Of a stretch of 64,000 bases of DNA, positions 21,991 to 34,290 are shown piece by piece. Under the pieces are notes generated by a model. That model was not told the DNA's origin. It saw nothing but the letters and a program-made list of their open reading frames with translations, and did not search any database. The DNA is from Ligustrum vulgare (lineage: Eukaryota; Streptophyta; Magnoliopsida; Lamiales; Oleaceae), in NCBI GenBank assembly GCA_963555705.1, contig OY743171.1:21761352-21825351 (forward strand). The letters are read 5' to 3'. Both the position numbers and the translations under genes were made by a program. Every line of letters starts with the position of its first letter. Within the stretch, counting starts at the first letter, position 1.

Positions 21991-24900
21991 ATGAATGATA
22001 CATGTAAGCATCTGCCTCTCTCTTATTCCTTGTTCATTTGGATCTAGCCTTTTGTATGTAATCAAATTTGCACCATATTCTAGGCTAGAAATTATTTCCT
22101 TTATGATTAAACCGTTGTAGAGTGAAAGTTTAGTGTTTTCTAGTAGTTAGATCGCAAATCAACAAGCAATTAATATTGAACTTTGATTACATCTTGTGAA
22201 AATGTGATTATAATCTTACCATTAGCTGAAGCATTGATGAGGATGTTTTATTTGTCTTTGTGTTAAATATCATCTTTTTTTATACAGGAATTGATATTTT
22301 TGAAGATGTTGATAGTGGTATAGTGGAATAATTCGATAATGAGACAAGTTTGGATGACAATATAGAACTAGTGGATGGTGAAATATTAGAGGAAGATGGT
22401 GAAATTTTGCTTAAGGTTGGGATGAAATTTAATGATGAAAACGATTTTTATTTTTATTTTTATGCCTACAACCTAGGGTTTCCAGTGAGGGAAAGAAGCT
22501 CAAAAAAGGGATATGATAGTGTTGTTCTGTATGTGTCACGATATGTAGCCGAAAAGGCCGAAGACCTACTAATTCTAGCACTTCTTTGAAGCTGCAACCA
22601 ACAATGCAAACATGGTGTAAATCCAGGCTCACATCATCATTGAGATTATTGGAACGTGGAGAATTAATACAGTCCACCTTGAACATAGTCATATAATCAC
22701 TCGATCGAAGTCTAAATTCTACTTATATAATCGAGAACTGAGTGCTCATGTGAAACGAAGGCTTGAGGCGAATTATGCAGCTGACATTCCATTATACTAA
22801 AGTTATAACTCTTTAGTTGATGAAGCAAGTAGGTACGAAAATATGATATATGTGGAAAAGGACATTAGAAATTACATTGAGAAAATAAGGCGTCTTGGAG
22901 TTAGCAAAGGGGATGCAACTGCAATACAATCTTATTTCTAAAAAATGCAAGCACAGTGTCCTTGATTTTATCTTAGTACAGATTTGGATGAAGAATCTCG
23001 TCTAAGGAATGTGATTTGGAAAAATAATAGGTGTAGACAATCTTATAAGGAGTTTGAGGATGCTGTTAATTTTGATACCACCTATCTCACTAATAAGTAC
23101 GACATGCGTATTTCCCCATTTGTTGATGTGAATCATCATGGACAATCAATACTCCTTGGAAGTGCCTTGTTTCCAACGAGGACACAAAAAAGTATATTTA
23201 GCTATTCAGGACATGGCTTGAATGTATGCAAAGTCAGGCTCCCCATGTAATAATTATGGATCGGGACAAGATCATGCAAAATGCAATTCGAATAGTCTTT
23301 CCGAACAAAGATGGTGTATATGGAACATATTGAAGAAGTTGTCCATGATGTTTAGCTATCACATAGATAATGGTTCTATACTTTTACTTATACATGGATT
23401 GGTATATGATTCACAGAGTGCCGAAGAGTTCAAAGAGGGATGGGACGCAATAATCTCTAAGTTTGAATTGCATAATAATGACTGGTTTTTGGGACTGTAT
23501 GAGCACATAAGCCGTTGGGTTCCTTATTTTTTGAAAACATCGTTCTGGGTAGTGATGTTAACAATCCAATGCAGTGAGGGTATCATTGCATTTTTCGGTG
23601 GATATGTTCATTTGAATACCTCATTGAAGCAATTTGTCAAACAATATGAGTGAGCATTGAGGAATAAGGTTGAGAAAGAGTTCTATGATGATTTCAAGTT
23701 GTTCTTGCAAATGGTCTCTTGTTGATGCGATTCCTTTTGGAAAAGCGACAAAAACGCGGAATAACAATTAAAGAAGAGGAAAAGATCTAAATTCAGAATA
23801 ACTAAAATAATAAAAACGAAAAAAATGGAAAAGTAGACGATAAGACCTTGACCCAATATTCACGAAGCAATGGATTGATGACGCGGAATAAGAACCAAGG
23901 TTTTTGAATGCCACAAGGATTGTCCAATTCCTTGATAAGTTTGGGGTTGAAAAGCCACAGAGATTCAAGAATCTTTGATAAGTTTGATGGTTGTTAAAGA
24001 AATAAACCAAAAAGGAAAATAGAGTAAAAAACTCGCGAAACCCTACAGAAGTGAATTGCGCGATCACGTGGTTATACTCCATGCGATCGTGTGGTTGGGT
24101 CCCAAACTCTTGGGTGACTTTTTGGTGACACAGCACGATTGAGCACAACCTTACGCCGCTCGATCGCGTGGTTTCTCAGGTGGCTTCCTCTTTGACTCCT
24201 TGATGTTATTTGATCCGTTTTGATTCTTGATTCGGGGTTCAACATGAAACTTGTTCATTTTTCCATGTAGATTGTTGTTGCATTTCCTAAACCTTGGTTT
24301 CTCCTTTGACCTCCTACCTTGGATCACATCACTTGTGCAACTAAGTATGAAATGGAGAAACAATTTCAAGCAGTTTACACAATTTCAAAGTTTAGAGAAT
24401 TTCAAGATGAGTTCATGGGAAGCGTTTTATTGTGATGTTATATATGCCCATAAGGGATGTCTGTGAATGACGTAGGAGGTTTGTGAGTATGTCATGTGTA
24501 ATGAGCGATTGAAGAAGAAAATTTTTCAGTGTTCTTTTAAAGATAAAATTTAGAGTTTTGTTGCTCTTGCCACTTTTTCAAGTTTTCAGAGGATAATATA
24601 CAAGCATGTGATCTCAATATTAATCCACAATGATATCACATCAATATTAGATAGGTATGTATTGAAAAGATGGATGCGGGATGTTAATAGAACACACTCA
24701 AGGGTACCGTTGAATTATGATGTTAGATTTATACACCTGGGCAGTTGAGATATGACAAGATGTGCAAATATGTTTCCGAAGTGGCAGACCTTGTAGTAAA
24801 TGAAATGCAGCTCATTATGGATTGGATCAAGTTCAGAAACAAGAGCTATGCATGATGAGTTTAGCAGTGGAAGTAACATCATGTCCTATAATTCTATTCA

Positions 24901-25490
24901 GGTAGTCAGTAATGCTATGACTTCAGAGAGTATAGTAGAAGGAAAAGTATTGGATCCAAGCTACACACGAAGGAAGGGAGCTTTGAGGAAACTTCGGCGA
25001 AAAAGCCCCTTGGAGTCAAGCACTAAGAAAACAAAGGAATGTTTTAGCTCATAGTCTTACACTGTGAACACTAGAATAAGTTTAACAAAGACTTTGGTTG
25101 ACATACAAGAAAATTCTAAATCAAATATAGGAAAGAGTCGGAGATAAAATAATGTACGCGAGGGTGCAGCCGTGATGATGCATCACAGGAACCATCCATC
25201 ATATACAATGTCCACTCTGTTCTATTACTCACAGCTCCTACTGATTAGTATATTTATATTATTGCTAGTGTATATTCATTACCTATGTTATATGTCTAAA
25301 ATTACTCTATGTAGGGTGAGGATGGAATCTATACATTTATGCAACAAAATCTTCAGTTTGATAGCCTACAACAACAACACGTGCCTAACTTTCAAAACTT
25401 ATCGTGGTCCATTTTCATCCCTCCCTCCTTGCCGATTGTTATCTTCAATGAAGAGGATAAGGCCACGTTACATCTTTATAATATCATAGT
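21991..25490 (+). pseudogene. FAR1-RELATED SEQUENCE (FRS)-like pseudogene
   Basis: FRS proteins are transcription factors derived from Mutator-type transposases. A tiny putative first exon (ATG 21991, donor after 22003) is followed by an acceptor at about 22286. Landmarks in order: the FAR1 DNA-binding region (VGMKFNDENDFYFYF, NLGFPVRERSSKK, 22410-22510); the transposase-like core (LDEESRLRNVIWKNNRCRQS, VNFDTTYLTNKYDM, NHHGQSILLGSALFP, 22980-23210); IHGLVYDSQSAEEF and NNDWFLGLYEHISRWVP (23390-23530); then after an insertion CATKYEME, and the late KLRRKSPLESSTKKTK (24980-25030). There are many frameshifts and stops, including one at 22328. A solo LTR (23723-24331) splits the core. A final intron and Gln-rich tail may extend to 25490. 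Non-functional. Confidence 0.85.
23723..24331 (-). mobile_element. Solo LTR inserted in the FRS pseudogene, TSD CTTGT
   Basis: Perfect 5-bp duplication CTTGT (23718-23722 and 24332-24336). In minus orientation it reads TGATGTGATCC...GGAATCGCATCA. It carries CG-rich words (CACGCGATCGAGCGGC, CACACGATCGCATGG, CACGTGATCGCGC) like the LTRs of the two compact gypsy elements, so it belongs to the same broad group. Removing it restores the FRS reading MVSC/ATKYEME. Confidence 0.9.
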
Positions 25491-27186
25491 ATATGCATAA
25501 AAAGTTTATAAACTTTATTTTCTAATTAGGTCATGCCATGCACTACTACATTTCATATATACCGCAAAAAGAGGGCACAGAGTCAGAACCGGTGCAGCAC
25601 ATTGGAAGATCTTTTGAAGAAAGGAGCTTGCTTCCTGCTTGTTTGAGATCTATTTAACTTTTAAGGGGAATATAAATATTAATGAGTGTGTAAAAACTCA
25701 CCTTGTCCGAATTCCGTTGAAGTCAAATGTTTGCAATCTTAATTGCTAGGTGGCTTTTGTTTGCAGTTCATTACTGAATTTTTGCATATTGCTTGATTTA
25801 ACTATTAGGTGGCTTATGTTAAATCAGGGACATATTATTGGTTCACAGATTGCTCTATTTTTGTTATTATTGTAGTTGATTATTTAGTAGTAGTATTTAC
25901 TCCTTTTGCATTATAATACGACATCAATGTGTCTAAGTAGAGTGTAATACAAGGGAACAAAGAGCTCAGGTTCTATCATTGGTGCAATTTTGATTGTAAA
26001 ATGAAAATGTTTATGCCTTGTCTCACATTTCTGCAATAAGAAACCTACAAGAAGTGAAATTGATTAAGTACACCACTAATCCCTTGTTTGTAGAGAATAA
26101 AATCAATTTTTTAGTAAATTTTGATTGAAATTGATGGAATGTGTGGTTGAAAAGTTATGGATCCTATGATATGGGTTGTTAAAATTAATTATTGACTTTA
26201 ACTTGAGATTAAATAAGTTTTTAAAAAAACCAAATTGTGGCTATATCTAGTAATACAACATTTGTGAAATGAACAACTGCCTTTTGATTACTTGTTGACA
26301 CTCCATTGTCAATGTAAACTTACATTAATCTACTACAAATACAAGAAGCGACTATAGGCACCCACTCTTCCAATCTTCCACGCGTCCAATACGAACCATA
26401 TTAATCTAAAATTTTTAAAGTAAGAGTGAGTATAAAAAATACTCAGTAAGATACATGCAAAAATACTAATTCATCATAATATAAATATAAATTACATTCA
26501 TTCCAAATATTTTTCTAGTTTAGAGTAGTTGACCGCGATAACAACTAGCTCAAGAAATTACTTAAGAATCCCCACATTGATCTCGAAGGATTTAACATAA
26601 AATAGACCCAAAGGCCTTAAGGCATTAAAAGTAACATTATATAAATATCATGTAAAATTAGAATTAAACAACTTGCACATAATGTATCTTACCTTAATAA
26701 ATTGAAGAGATTTCTGAAAGGAAAAACAATTGCATAGATCAAATAAATTTCTCCTATTCACGTGAACTGGTGATTAGCACGTATATCAATTGTATGGTGT
26801 AACCTTTGATTTGTAATATTTATAGATGCATACGACATACCCAAATAGAGTCCTATTAAAAATGTAATTGTACTGGAAAAAGGCGTACCACTGCTACAAG
26901 ACACTAAGCAAAGATGAAATTTGAATAATAGGGTTTTCTTCGGATTGTGATATTTCATTGTTTGCAAATAAGAATCACAAGTCAACCATAATAGAGAGTT
27001 ATTGTGGGTATAATTAGTATGATTTGACTATTATCCCTACTCAATTGAAGTTCTAATTTTATAATAATATTATATTTCTTCCATCTCTTATCCAAACTCA
27101 AAACAAGACCCCTTGGTACCCCCGTGGTACGGCGGGGGTACAACAAGCCCTGCCCATACACAATTGGAGGCTACAATCAATAATAC

Positions 27187-27196
<10 letters not shown>
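25491..27196. other. Gene-free region
   Basis: No convincing gene. A MITE-like repeat lies near 26085-26230 (TTGATTGAAATTGATGGAATGTGTGGTTG). A minus-strand ORF at 26758-26985 has a hydrophobic C-terminal half (TITFLIGLYLGMSYASI), but no recognised family. It could be an old exon. Confidence 0.4.

Positions 27197-27250
<54 letters not shown>
27187..27250. repeat. (CATA)n-(AT)n microsatellite
   Basis: A few ACAT repeats followed by about 50 bases of uninterrupted AT. Confidence 0.95.
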
Positions 27251-27252
<2 letters not shown>

Positions 27253-28363
27253 TTCAATTTCTCGGTGCCGAAAACAGGAAGATAAAATTTGGTAAAAGAT
27301 AATTACCCAATAATATTAACGTTAACCTTTCATTTTCCTAAATGAATTTAAATTGATTTAGTCGAATCCAAAATAAATTTCTCTTGGGTCAAGACTCATA
27401 ATTAATCACGATCTACAAAATGAGTATAATATTGATATAGTAATTATCTCTCTATCAATAATTAATTATCTAACAAAAATAAAAATTATCGTCAAAACCT
27501 ATTTTCTTTTAGTCCCTCAACTTCTAAATATTATTAAAGACATCTAGGTAATATTCGTATTGCTAACTAATAATAAACCATAGAATTTCAGGGTGTTTGT
27601 AACACCCCAAGTTTAAAAACCTAAAACCTAGGCGTGTTAACTTCCATTCACATTATATGCGGAAATAAATCGTTTAACATTATAATTTTCATTTATCTAT
27701 TATAAAATTTTACAGAAATTTCAGCAGAGTCTCCTCTATAAATTGGACATAACCAACCTGTAGAGAGACAACATAACCGACATAAAAATTTAAACAAGAT
27801 CAACCACATCTCAACTACATTCATCATCGCCCAAAACCAATTCATTCAATCCCCAAACTCCTCAACATAAATTAAATTCAAACCATGATCTCTATTTAAC
27901 TAAATGGAGAATTGATGAACTACTAACGAGATAAATAACTTATCAAAATTAAATTCAATAAACAATTAAAAGAATGGACTAATAAAATAACCAAAGAAAA
28001 CATTTATGAAATTTCCAATTCAAACTTTATTTGGAATGAGAAATTGTGGTACTATGCGAGTCTGCCACCAAATGCTCTCTCCTCAGATCATCTAACTTTC
28101 ATCACCTGAAATGTTGGGGAGGGATTGGGGTGAGCTAAAGCTCAGTAAGTAAATTTTATGCATAAAATGCATGCTTATGACATGAATGCTTTAAAAATTT
28201 CATATATGTATCCCCATTTACTTTACTTTCCAGAACATTCGACTTTTCAAACTTTCACTTAACATTTCAAAACTTTCACTTCATTTCCATCGTGAGCTCA
28301 CTTGGTGTATCTTCTAGCTAATCAGATAACAGTGGGCAGTTCTTATTTGGAACCAGATTAACA

Positions 28364-28467
28364 TTCACATTTCCACCGCAAAGCGGTTTAACATTCACTT
28401 TCCCACCGCAAAGCGGTTTAACAGCCCACCGTAAAATGGTTGAACATTCCGTCGCAAAACGACTTAA
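28364..28467. repeat. Array of ~30-bp units with CCGCAAAGCGG palindromes
   Basis: Four units in a row: two with ACCGCAAAGCGGTTTAACA (near 28373 and 28403), then ACCGTAAAATGGTTGAACA (28428) and GTCGCAAAACGACTTAA (28452). In the last one both arms have changed together so that pairing is kept. Confidence 0.75.
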
Positions 28468-29998
28468 TTTGGGTACGCCGGTCCCCCGTGCCCCATTTCT
28501 CACTCGCATCTTTCATGAACTAGAAGTACACCCATTCATTTCTTAAAAACTTGGGATACATAACTTTTGAACAAACTTGCACCTTGACACATTTCTTTCA
28601 TTTAAAAACATTTGACTTCACAATTTCGATGCCAATGCATGCTTGATGATGCAATGACACGATAATGTGCATGCTTGAACATTCTTCTCAATAACATATA
28701 CTTTCATAAAGTAAATGAAATTCATCAAAGCAAGTAAGTTGCAAGACGGTCATTTACACATTTCACATTTACATTCAACTTCTATAAAAATAGGGGGAAG
28801 TTTACTTATCTGAAGTTCTTAGTATTTACTGTTTCTGAATTTGCAAGTGGAAAAGTCTCGAATGCCCGTGACGTCAATGTACCAAAAGTCTATAATCATT
28901 TATTGCATAAAATATAACTTTTAGTTCCAATTCATATTTAAAACTCTTAACCAAAGTTAAAACTTCAATGTGACCTTACGTTTAGGTTAAAGCAAATAAA
29001 ACAAGAAAGAGTCTTTCATGCTTCCAATTCCCAAAACATTACATTCTAAATCCCTAAAATGCATAAGAAAGTAAGATTGTAATCAAGGTCTCAATTTAAC
29101 TAAAATTAATCAAAACAACTGCATTAATAAAACCCAAAATTGAGATTCCAACTTAAAGTTCCAGATAAACTATTAAATTTGGAAATCATAAAATTTTAAC
29201 CCAAAAGTTAATGTTTAAATGATTAATAAATTTCATAAATTCTAAAATCTGAAAAAGATTATTATAACTCAAACTTTTAATTCAAACTAAAACTCAATTT
29301 TACGTAGTTTAACCTAATGTTATAAAATCACTCCCTTAAAGTTCCAACAATTTCACAAATCTTAAAAATCAACAAATATCCAACTTTACCCAAACCGTTA
29401 ACTAAAATACAATTTCATAAATTCCAAAGATTAGAAATTCATATATACATGCTTTAAAAAATTTCAGAAATTATTCACGTTTATTCCACTTTCCCGAATT
29501 CTAAAATTCTCGAATAAACAAAATTTAAAATTCAATAATCTAATTAAGCCCAAATATGAAATTCCTTCATATAATGTGCAAGACCCCTACTCCTATATTT
29601 GAAATCTGAAAATCTATTATGGAAATTACATATCTATATGTACATATATAAATACACTAATTTATACATATCGCCCAAAATCTGAGTTTAACAGAGTAAA
29701 ATTCGAAATTCCACTAGAACCCAAATCTGAAAAATCTGAAAGCTTCATACCAATACATACATTCAACATATATACACACATATATACATATACATATACA
29801 TACATTTGTGTGTGGGTGAAAGTGTGTGTGCGAAACTGTGTGCATGTGTGTGTTCGGGTTTTCGTGTGTGCAGCGTGGAGGGAGGGAGAGTGTGCTACCA
29901 GTAGTGGGCGACGGTGGTGCGCCGACGAGGTAGCCAGCGGTGAGAGGAGAGAGACCGAGGGAGAAACCGAGAGAGTGAGGTCGACTGAGAGAGGGAGA

Positions 29999-30003
<5 letters not shown>

Positions 30004-30032
<29 letters not shown>
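30004..30032. repeat. (GA)n microsatellite
   Basis: Uninterrupted GA run of about 25 bases in a GA-rich neighbourhood. Confidence 0.9.
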
Positions 30033-30035
<3 letters not shown>

Positions 30036-30460
30036 TGAGTGAGAGGGGGGTATAATGAGGGTTTAGGTTTTAGGTTTAATTTTAATCTTTTAAAATTTGC
30101 AAATTGGTCCTTCAAGTCCCCTCCTTTGTTTAAGTAAGTCTATAAGTTCTATTTACCCTCGATTATCACTAAACTCCCCCCCCCCAAGTTTCAAATTAGC
30201 ATAATAAAATAGAAAATAACATGCTTAGGCAATAAAACAATTAATCACATAGAATTGCACGTAAATAATTAAAATAACCAATTTATAAACTTTCAAATTG
30301 GTACATTGATCGAGATGGTGTTTAAGTCCTTCCACTGCAAAATAATTCCAATTATAGACATTAAAGATCATAACTTTATAATTTATAATAACATTCACAA
30401 GAATATTACGTGAAATTTAAAATTGCACGTAAAAATGAAAAGCGGTCTTATAGTGTTACA

Positions 30461-30625
30461 TTTAGACTCCTTTTCAACCATGAAACATTTTATAAAGCCA
30501 TGACCACACAATGGGCAACGCCGTTTTTTGGACATTCTGTGAAGTATTGTCCAAGTTGTCTGCAGCTATGACGGATCCTGAGTTCCTTCCCGTCATTGTT
30601 ATGCTATAAAATTGAAAATACATAT
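30461..30625 (-). pseudogene. Unidentified coding-like fragment
   Basis: On the minus strand a plausible acceptor (TTTTATAG, about 30604) opens a frame. It reads MTGRNSGSVIAADNLDNTSQ, then NVQKTALPIVWSWLYKMFHG and a stop. The composition and the Trp-rich end look protein-like, but I do not recognise the family. No adjoining exon was found. It may be a captured or truncated gene piece. Confidence 0.3.
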
Positions 30626-30783
30626 TCACAAAGGGATCATTAGATGCCAGATAAATCCTAAACTAGAACATTACTCAATTTGATTAATAATTTCGAGCAC
30701 AATACAATTCAACTTCCGTCCAATACACAATGTAATTATAGTACAACTAAAGCACCAAATTCTTAAAAAATGACATGAAAATA

Positions 30784-32720
30784 TCTATCTATATATATTT
30801 AAAAGGAATTAAGATTATGAAATCTTTAATTTCAATTGGATCCATTTTCAACAAATTTTGATCTTAAAAATAGGTTTTTGAATTTTTTGGTAATTTTCAC
30901 AATTTTTGGTAGTAGTTTACGAGTAAGTTTAAAATTTAGTGTGTAGTTAAACTTTGAATTTACTTATCTACGTCAAAGGCCAAAGGCCAAACATGTAGCA
31001 AGCGATTTTCTTCCAACTTCTCATATTGGTTTTCCTCTTCTACCTCATGTTCATTGCCTCCTTTAGACTTGGAAAACTATCTCCTCCACCTACTCCGTTG
31101 AGCGGAAGCAACAACATGTTTTGCCTATTCCTGTTCCTCGGCTTCAGCGACCCAAGCACCTATGTTTCCCCATGGCGGTTTCGACATTTACTTGGAAAAT
31201 GATCTATTATCAGAAACAAAATTTATATTCCAAATCAAATCAAATCCAAACAAACAAAAGTAAGTGTTAAATCGAATTTTTTCCCATGCGAATCTCTTTT
31301 CATATTATTATTTTGATTTGGTTTTCATTTTTCACCTCGAATTGGGATCCATTTTAGAATATTATGTGAAATGAATAAAGTCTATAGTTAAAGTGAGCTT
31401 TTGGGTCAAATTTTTTTATATGGAGAATGCCCTTTTTCATCTTTCACAAGATTGTATGATTTCTTTTGATGTGGGATTAGAGCCGTTTTCTTGAAGCCTA
31501 ATCAAGTTACGTTTGTACCCATTATATCGAGAGAGCCGCAGTTGCTGTTCACATGATGATTGTTGAAGTTATTCAAGTGAAGATTCTATATCCTCAAATT
31601 CAATGTTGCTATATAGTTTGAAGTTTGATATGCATAGATCTTATTGTTCATACTTTATAGTTTTGATTACCACGTCGTAAATTTCCTATTGATGGAGTAG
31701 GAGCACTATAGTTTAATAGTTGTTCATTCAAATTCTAGTAACCCCAAAAAAGTTTCACCACATGGACTTTAGGGGACTCTCTGACTATTTTTGTGTCGCA
31801 TTCTCCTGATGACAGTAATTTAACGCTGGATGTGTGAATTTATCATATACTAACAAGCATAACGATATTTTAATCGCTATTGTCTGTTTTCGTTGCTGCA
31901 CTCTGTGCTTAGATGCATTGCTTGACATCTTCATTCATATTATCATATATACTATACTAGATGAACAATTATGTGTCCAATTCGTTCTCATAGTTCTCAC
32001 ATAAGCTTACTTTTATGTCATTGTCTGCTCCCCCTAAATTATTTTCAAAGAAATCATACTTAAATTCTACTTCACAGTTCAAATTAATATCTATGTCTGT
32101 TCTATAGATGTGTTATGAGCATAGGGTCATGCATCGTGATCTTAAGACTGAAAACTTTTTGTTTGTGAATAAGAAGGAAGCATCTCCACTAAAGGCTATT
32201 GATTTTGGGCTATCAGTTTTCTTCAAGCCTGGTAATACGTCTTACCTCTTCCTTTTTCCTTTTTTCTATGCATCTGAATAATATTTTAATTTACTTTTTA
32301 TCAATGGATGATTATTTCATTCATGTTAGCTAATCTTTTTGTAAATTTTAAAAGTTAGAGATTTAATGAGATTGTGGGAAGTCCTTATTATATGGCTCCT
32401 GAGTAATGTCTAGTGTGATTCTGTACATCTTATTATGTGGTGTTCTGCCGTTTTGGACAGTTAAGTCTTCACTTTCCATGCTTTGGAATTACTTAGTAAT
32501 GTCTTATGTGGACATATACCCTATGATTATGAAATCATCCTAGAGAAAAGCTCTCTAAGCTTAAAAGTTATTCCAAAAACAACTGAGATTCTGAGAATCT
32601 TTAATTTCTATTGGATCCATTTTCAACAGATTCTGATTTTAAAAATAAATATTTGAATTTTTGGTAGTTTTCATAATTTTTGGGAGTAGTTTATGAGTGA
32701 GTTTAAAAATTATACTTTTG
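30784..32720. repeat. Segment bounded by a ~130-bp direct repeat pair
   Basis: About 30812-30942 and 32582-32712 share CTTTAATTTC.ATTGGATCCATTTTCAACA and a following TTTTTGGTAGTAGTTTA.GAGT-type stretch in the same orientation. The left copy follows TCTATCTATATATATTTAAAAGG, which resembles a Helitron 5' start. The segment between holds the CDPK fragment. Confidence 0.5.
32108..32460 (+). pseudogene. Calcium-dependent protein kinase (CDPK) kinase-domain fragment
   Basis: CDPKs are Ca2+-activated Ser/Thr kinases with a kinase domain followed by EF hands. Exon 32108-32231 encodes [20 protein letters not shown] and [13 protein letters not shown], covering the catalytic loop (HRDLK) and the DFG motif. 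It ends at a proper GT donor. A second piece from about 32357 encodes FNEIVGSPYYMAPE then a stop. After a deletion, VILYILLCGVLPFWT is readable at 32415-32460. The N-lobe and the EF hands are absent. It is a fragment, not a gene, and the intron is retained, so it was moved as DNA rather than as mRNA. Confidence 0.8.
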
Positions 32721-32823
32721 CAGCTTTGTTTTTTGTACTATTTCATTCTCACTTCAAAATCAATAGCGTTCATTGGGAGCTTTTCTTAGAGATCATTCTT
32801 GTGCATTTTTGAAGAGGCTAGAA

Positions 32824-33740
32824 ATGGGTGCAGAATCATTATTTTGCAGTCTATGGAGGACTTCGAGAAAGCACGAGTTTGATTCCAAGAAGGCACATAT
32901 TGGGTTTTGGCTTTTGAATCCGCAAACTTGATGTCAAAGCTTCTTCACCTATGGTGGTCACTTAATGATAAGCAAGTGGCTAGACTGAGGGAGGACATAA
33001 CAAATTCAATTGGAATTAAAAAGCTTGTGTTGGAGGATGATGATCGCATTGTGAGGTTGATATGCATAGAGATGATGGAAAACTTAGGATAAGTGGCATG
33101 TACAGGCTGTGGTGAGGCAATCCAAGCAATGTAGTGACCCCCTGTTAAGAAGTTTTGAGCAAGCCTTCAATGATTTGATAAAGATTGGTGCTGACACATA
33201 CGAATGGAAACTCATGTGGAACAAGATGGACCAGAAAACTAAGAAGATGGAAAGGTTAATCACCACGAATGTGAATTTATATCAAGAAATGGAGATGCTT
33301 GCGGATCTTGAGCAGACTTTGAACAGAAGGTTGCATGAAAGAAGCAAGAAGTGAAGCATCTAAAGGAGAATTCTCTATGGAATCGGACTCGTGATTACAC
33401 AATTCATCTTATAGCTAGATTTGTATTTACTATATATGGTAGGATTGGACATGTTTTTGGAATTAGTCATGTGACAGAAGTGGGGGTCACAGATTCTAGA
33501 GTTTTGGATTCTAATTATAGTCGTTGTAGCCAATCAATTCTCTTCACACAATCATCAGTTCACTCTTCCGAAAATAGCACCCCTAGATTCTCATCTGGTT
33601 CATTAGGAGATGTTGCTAAAAAGGGGAAGGTGATGAAGCAGGAAAAGAAATCTGCTCTTGGAACACTCCACCAGAGGAGGAATCACTTCAAAAAAATAAA
33701 GAGAAGATGGCTGCTTCTCACATCAAAGAGATTTGTTTGA
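32824..33740 (+). pseudogene. DUF3475/DUF668 (PSK-simulator-like) protein fragment
   Basis: It matches the N-terminal half of plant DUF3475-DUF668 proteins. Frame pieces: MGAESLFCSLWRTSRKHE (32824); FESANLMSKLLHLWWSLNDK and EDITNSIGIKKLVLEDDD (32911-33050); QSKQCSDPLLRSFEQAFNDL and NLYQEMEMLADLEQTLNRR (33109-33340); and HLKENSLWNRTRDYTIHLIA with GRIGHVFGISHV (33351-33470). At least three frame changes and a stop at 33090 break it. The DUF668 half is missing. It has no introns, as expected for this part of the family. It lies downstream of the CDPK fragment. Confidence 0.8.
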
Positions 33741-34290
33741 TTGATGTTTAAACTACTACATCTTTACCCTAAGCATGCTTAAAGTTTACTCAAGTATTAT
33801 TTGGTGTGGTCCTAATGGTTTTAGTTGGAGCCTATTCATTTGTATACATTATAGAAAAGTTTAATGTGTGAAGTTTGTAATTTTCTTGTCTATCTGTTTT
33901 GGAAAGTGAATTACTTTTGTCAATTACTGCACAATTTTGTATGGTAAAAGAAATAATAATAATGCAGGAAAGTTGAAATCAAAACCACAAGGAGATAAAG
34001 AGGCCTCGACCAAGTGTAGCTCTATATTACAACTTTTACTTACGATTTACATGTTCAACAGGATTATGCTCATCTTCATCAAAATCGAGAATTTAAAAAT
34101 TAGGGGGTACCTCGGAAATAAAACAAAAACTTCAACGAGTCCAATATAACACATGAAGCATTTCATAGAAATATACATGAGGTGGTAGATATCCTCCATC
34201 AACTGTTGTACTACCATTAGTCTTAGACAAGTAGTACGAACCACCAACCAGATATCAACTATTTTAAGCCCTTATGGTTGTTCTACAACA

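Larger units (their letters stand above)
27598..30460. mobile_element. Long LTR-like repeat (TGTAACACC...GTGTTACA)
   Basis: The start TGTAACACCCCAAG and the end TAGTGTTACA are inverted to each other and are typical LTR borders. The ~2.9-kb body has features common in long plant gypsy LTRs: the word GGGGTGAGCTAAAGCTCAGTAAGTAA near 28130, a palindromic array near 28364-28467, AT-rich centre, CT/GA-rich and GT-rich segment near 29800-30050, and AATTTGCAAATTGGTCC near the end. No ORF of substance. The 5-bp flanks (GTGTT and TTTAG) do not match, so it could be a solo LTR with altered flanks or another repeat type. Confidence 0.5.

Noticed and set aside
28364..28467. Possible CRISPR array
   Set aside because: Units are tandem, with diverged palindromes and no unique spacers, in a plant nuclear LTR-like repeat.
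29714..30115. 133-codon minus-strand ORF rich in Ser-Leu
   Set aside because: It comes from GA/CT and GT repeats inside the long LTR-like repeat; composition artefact.
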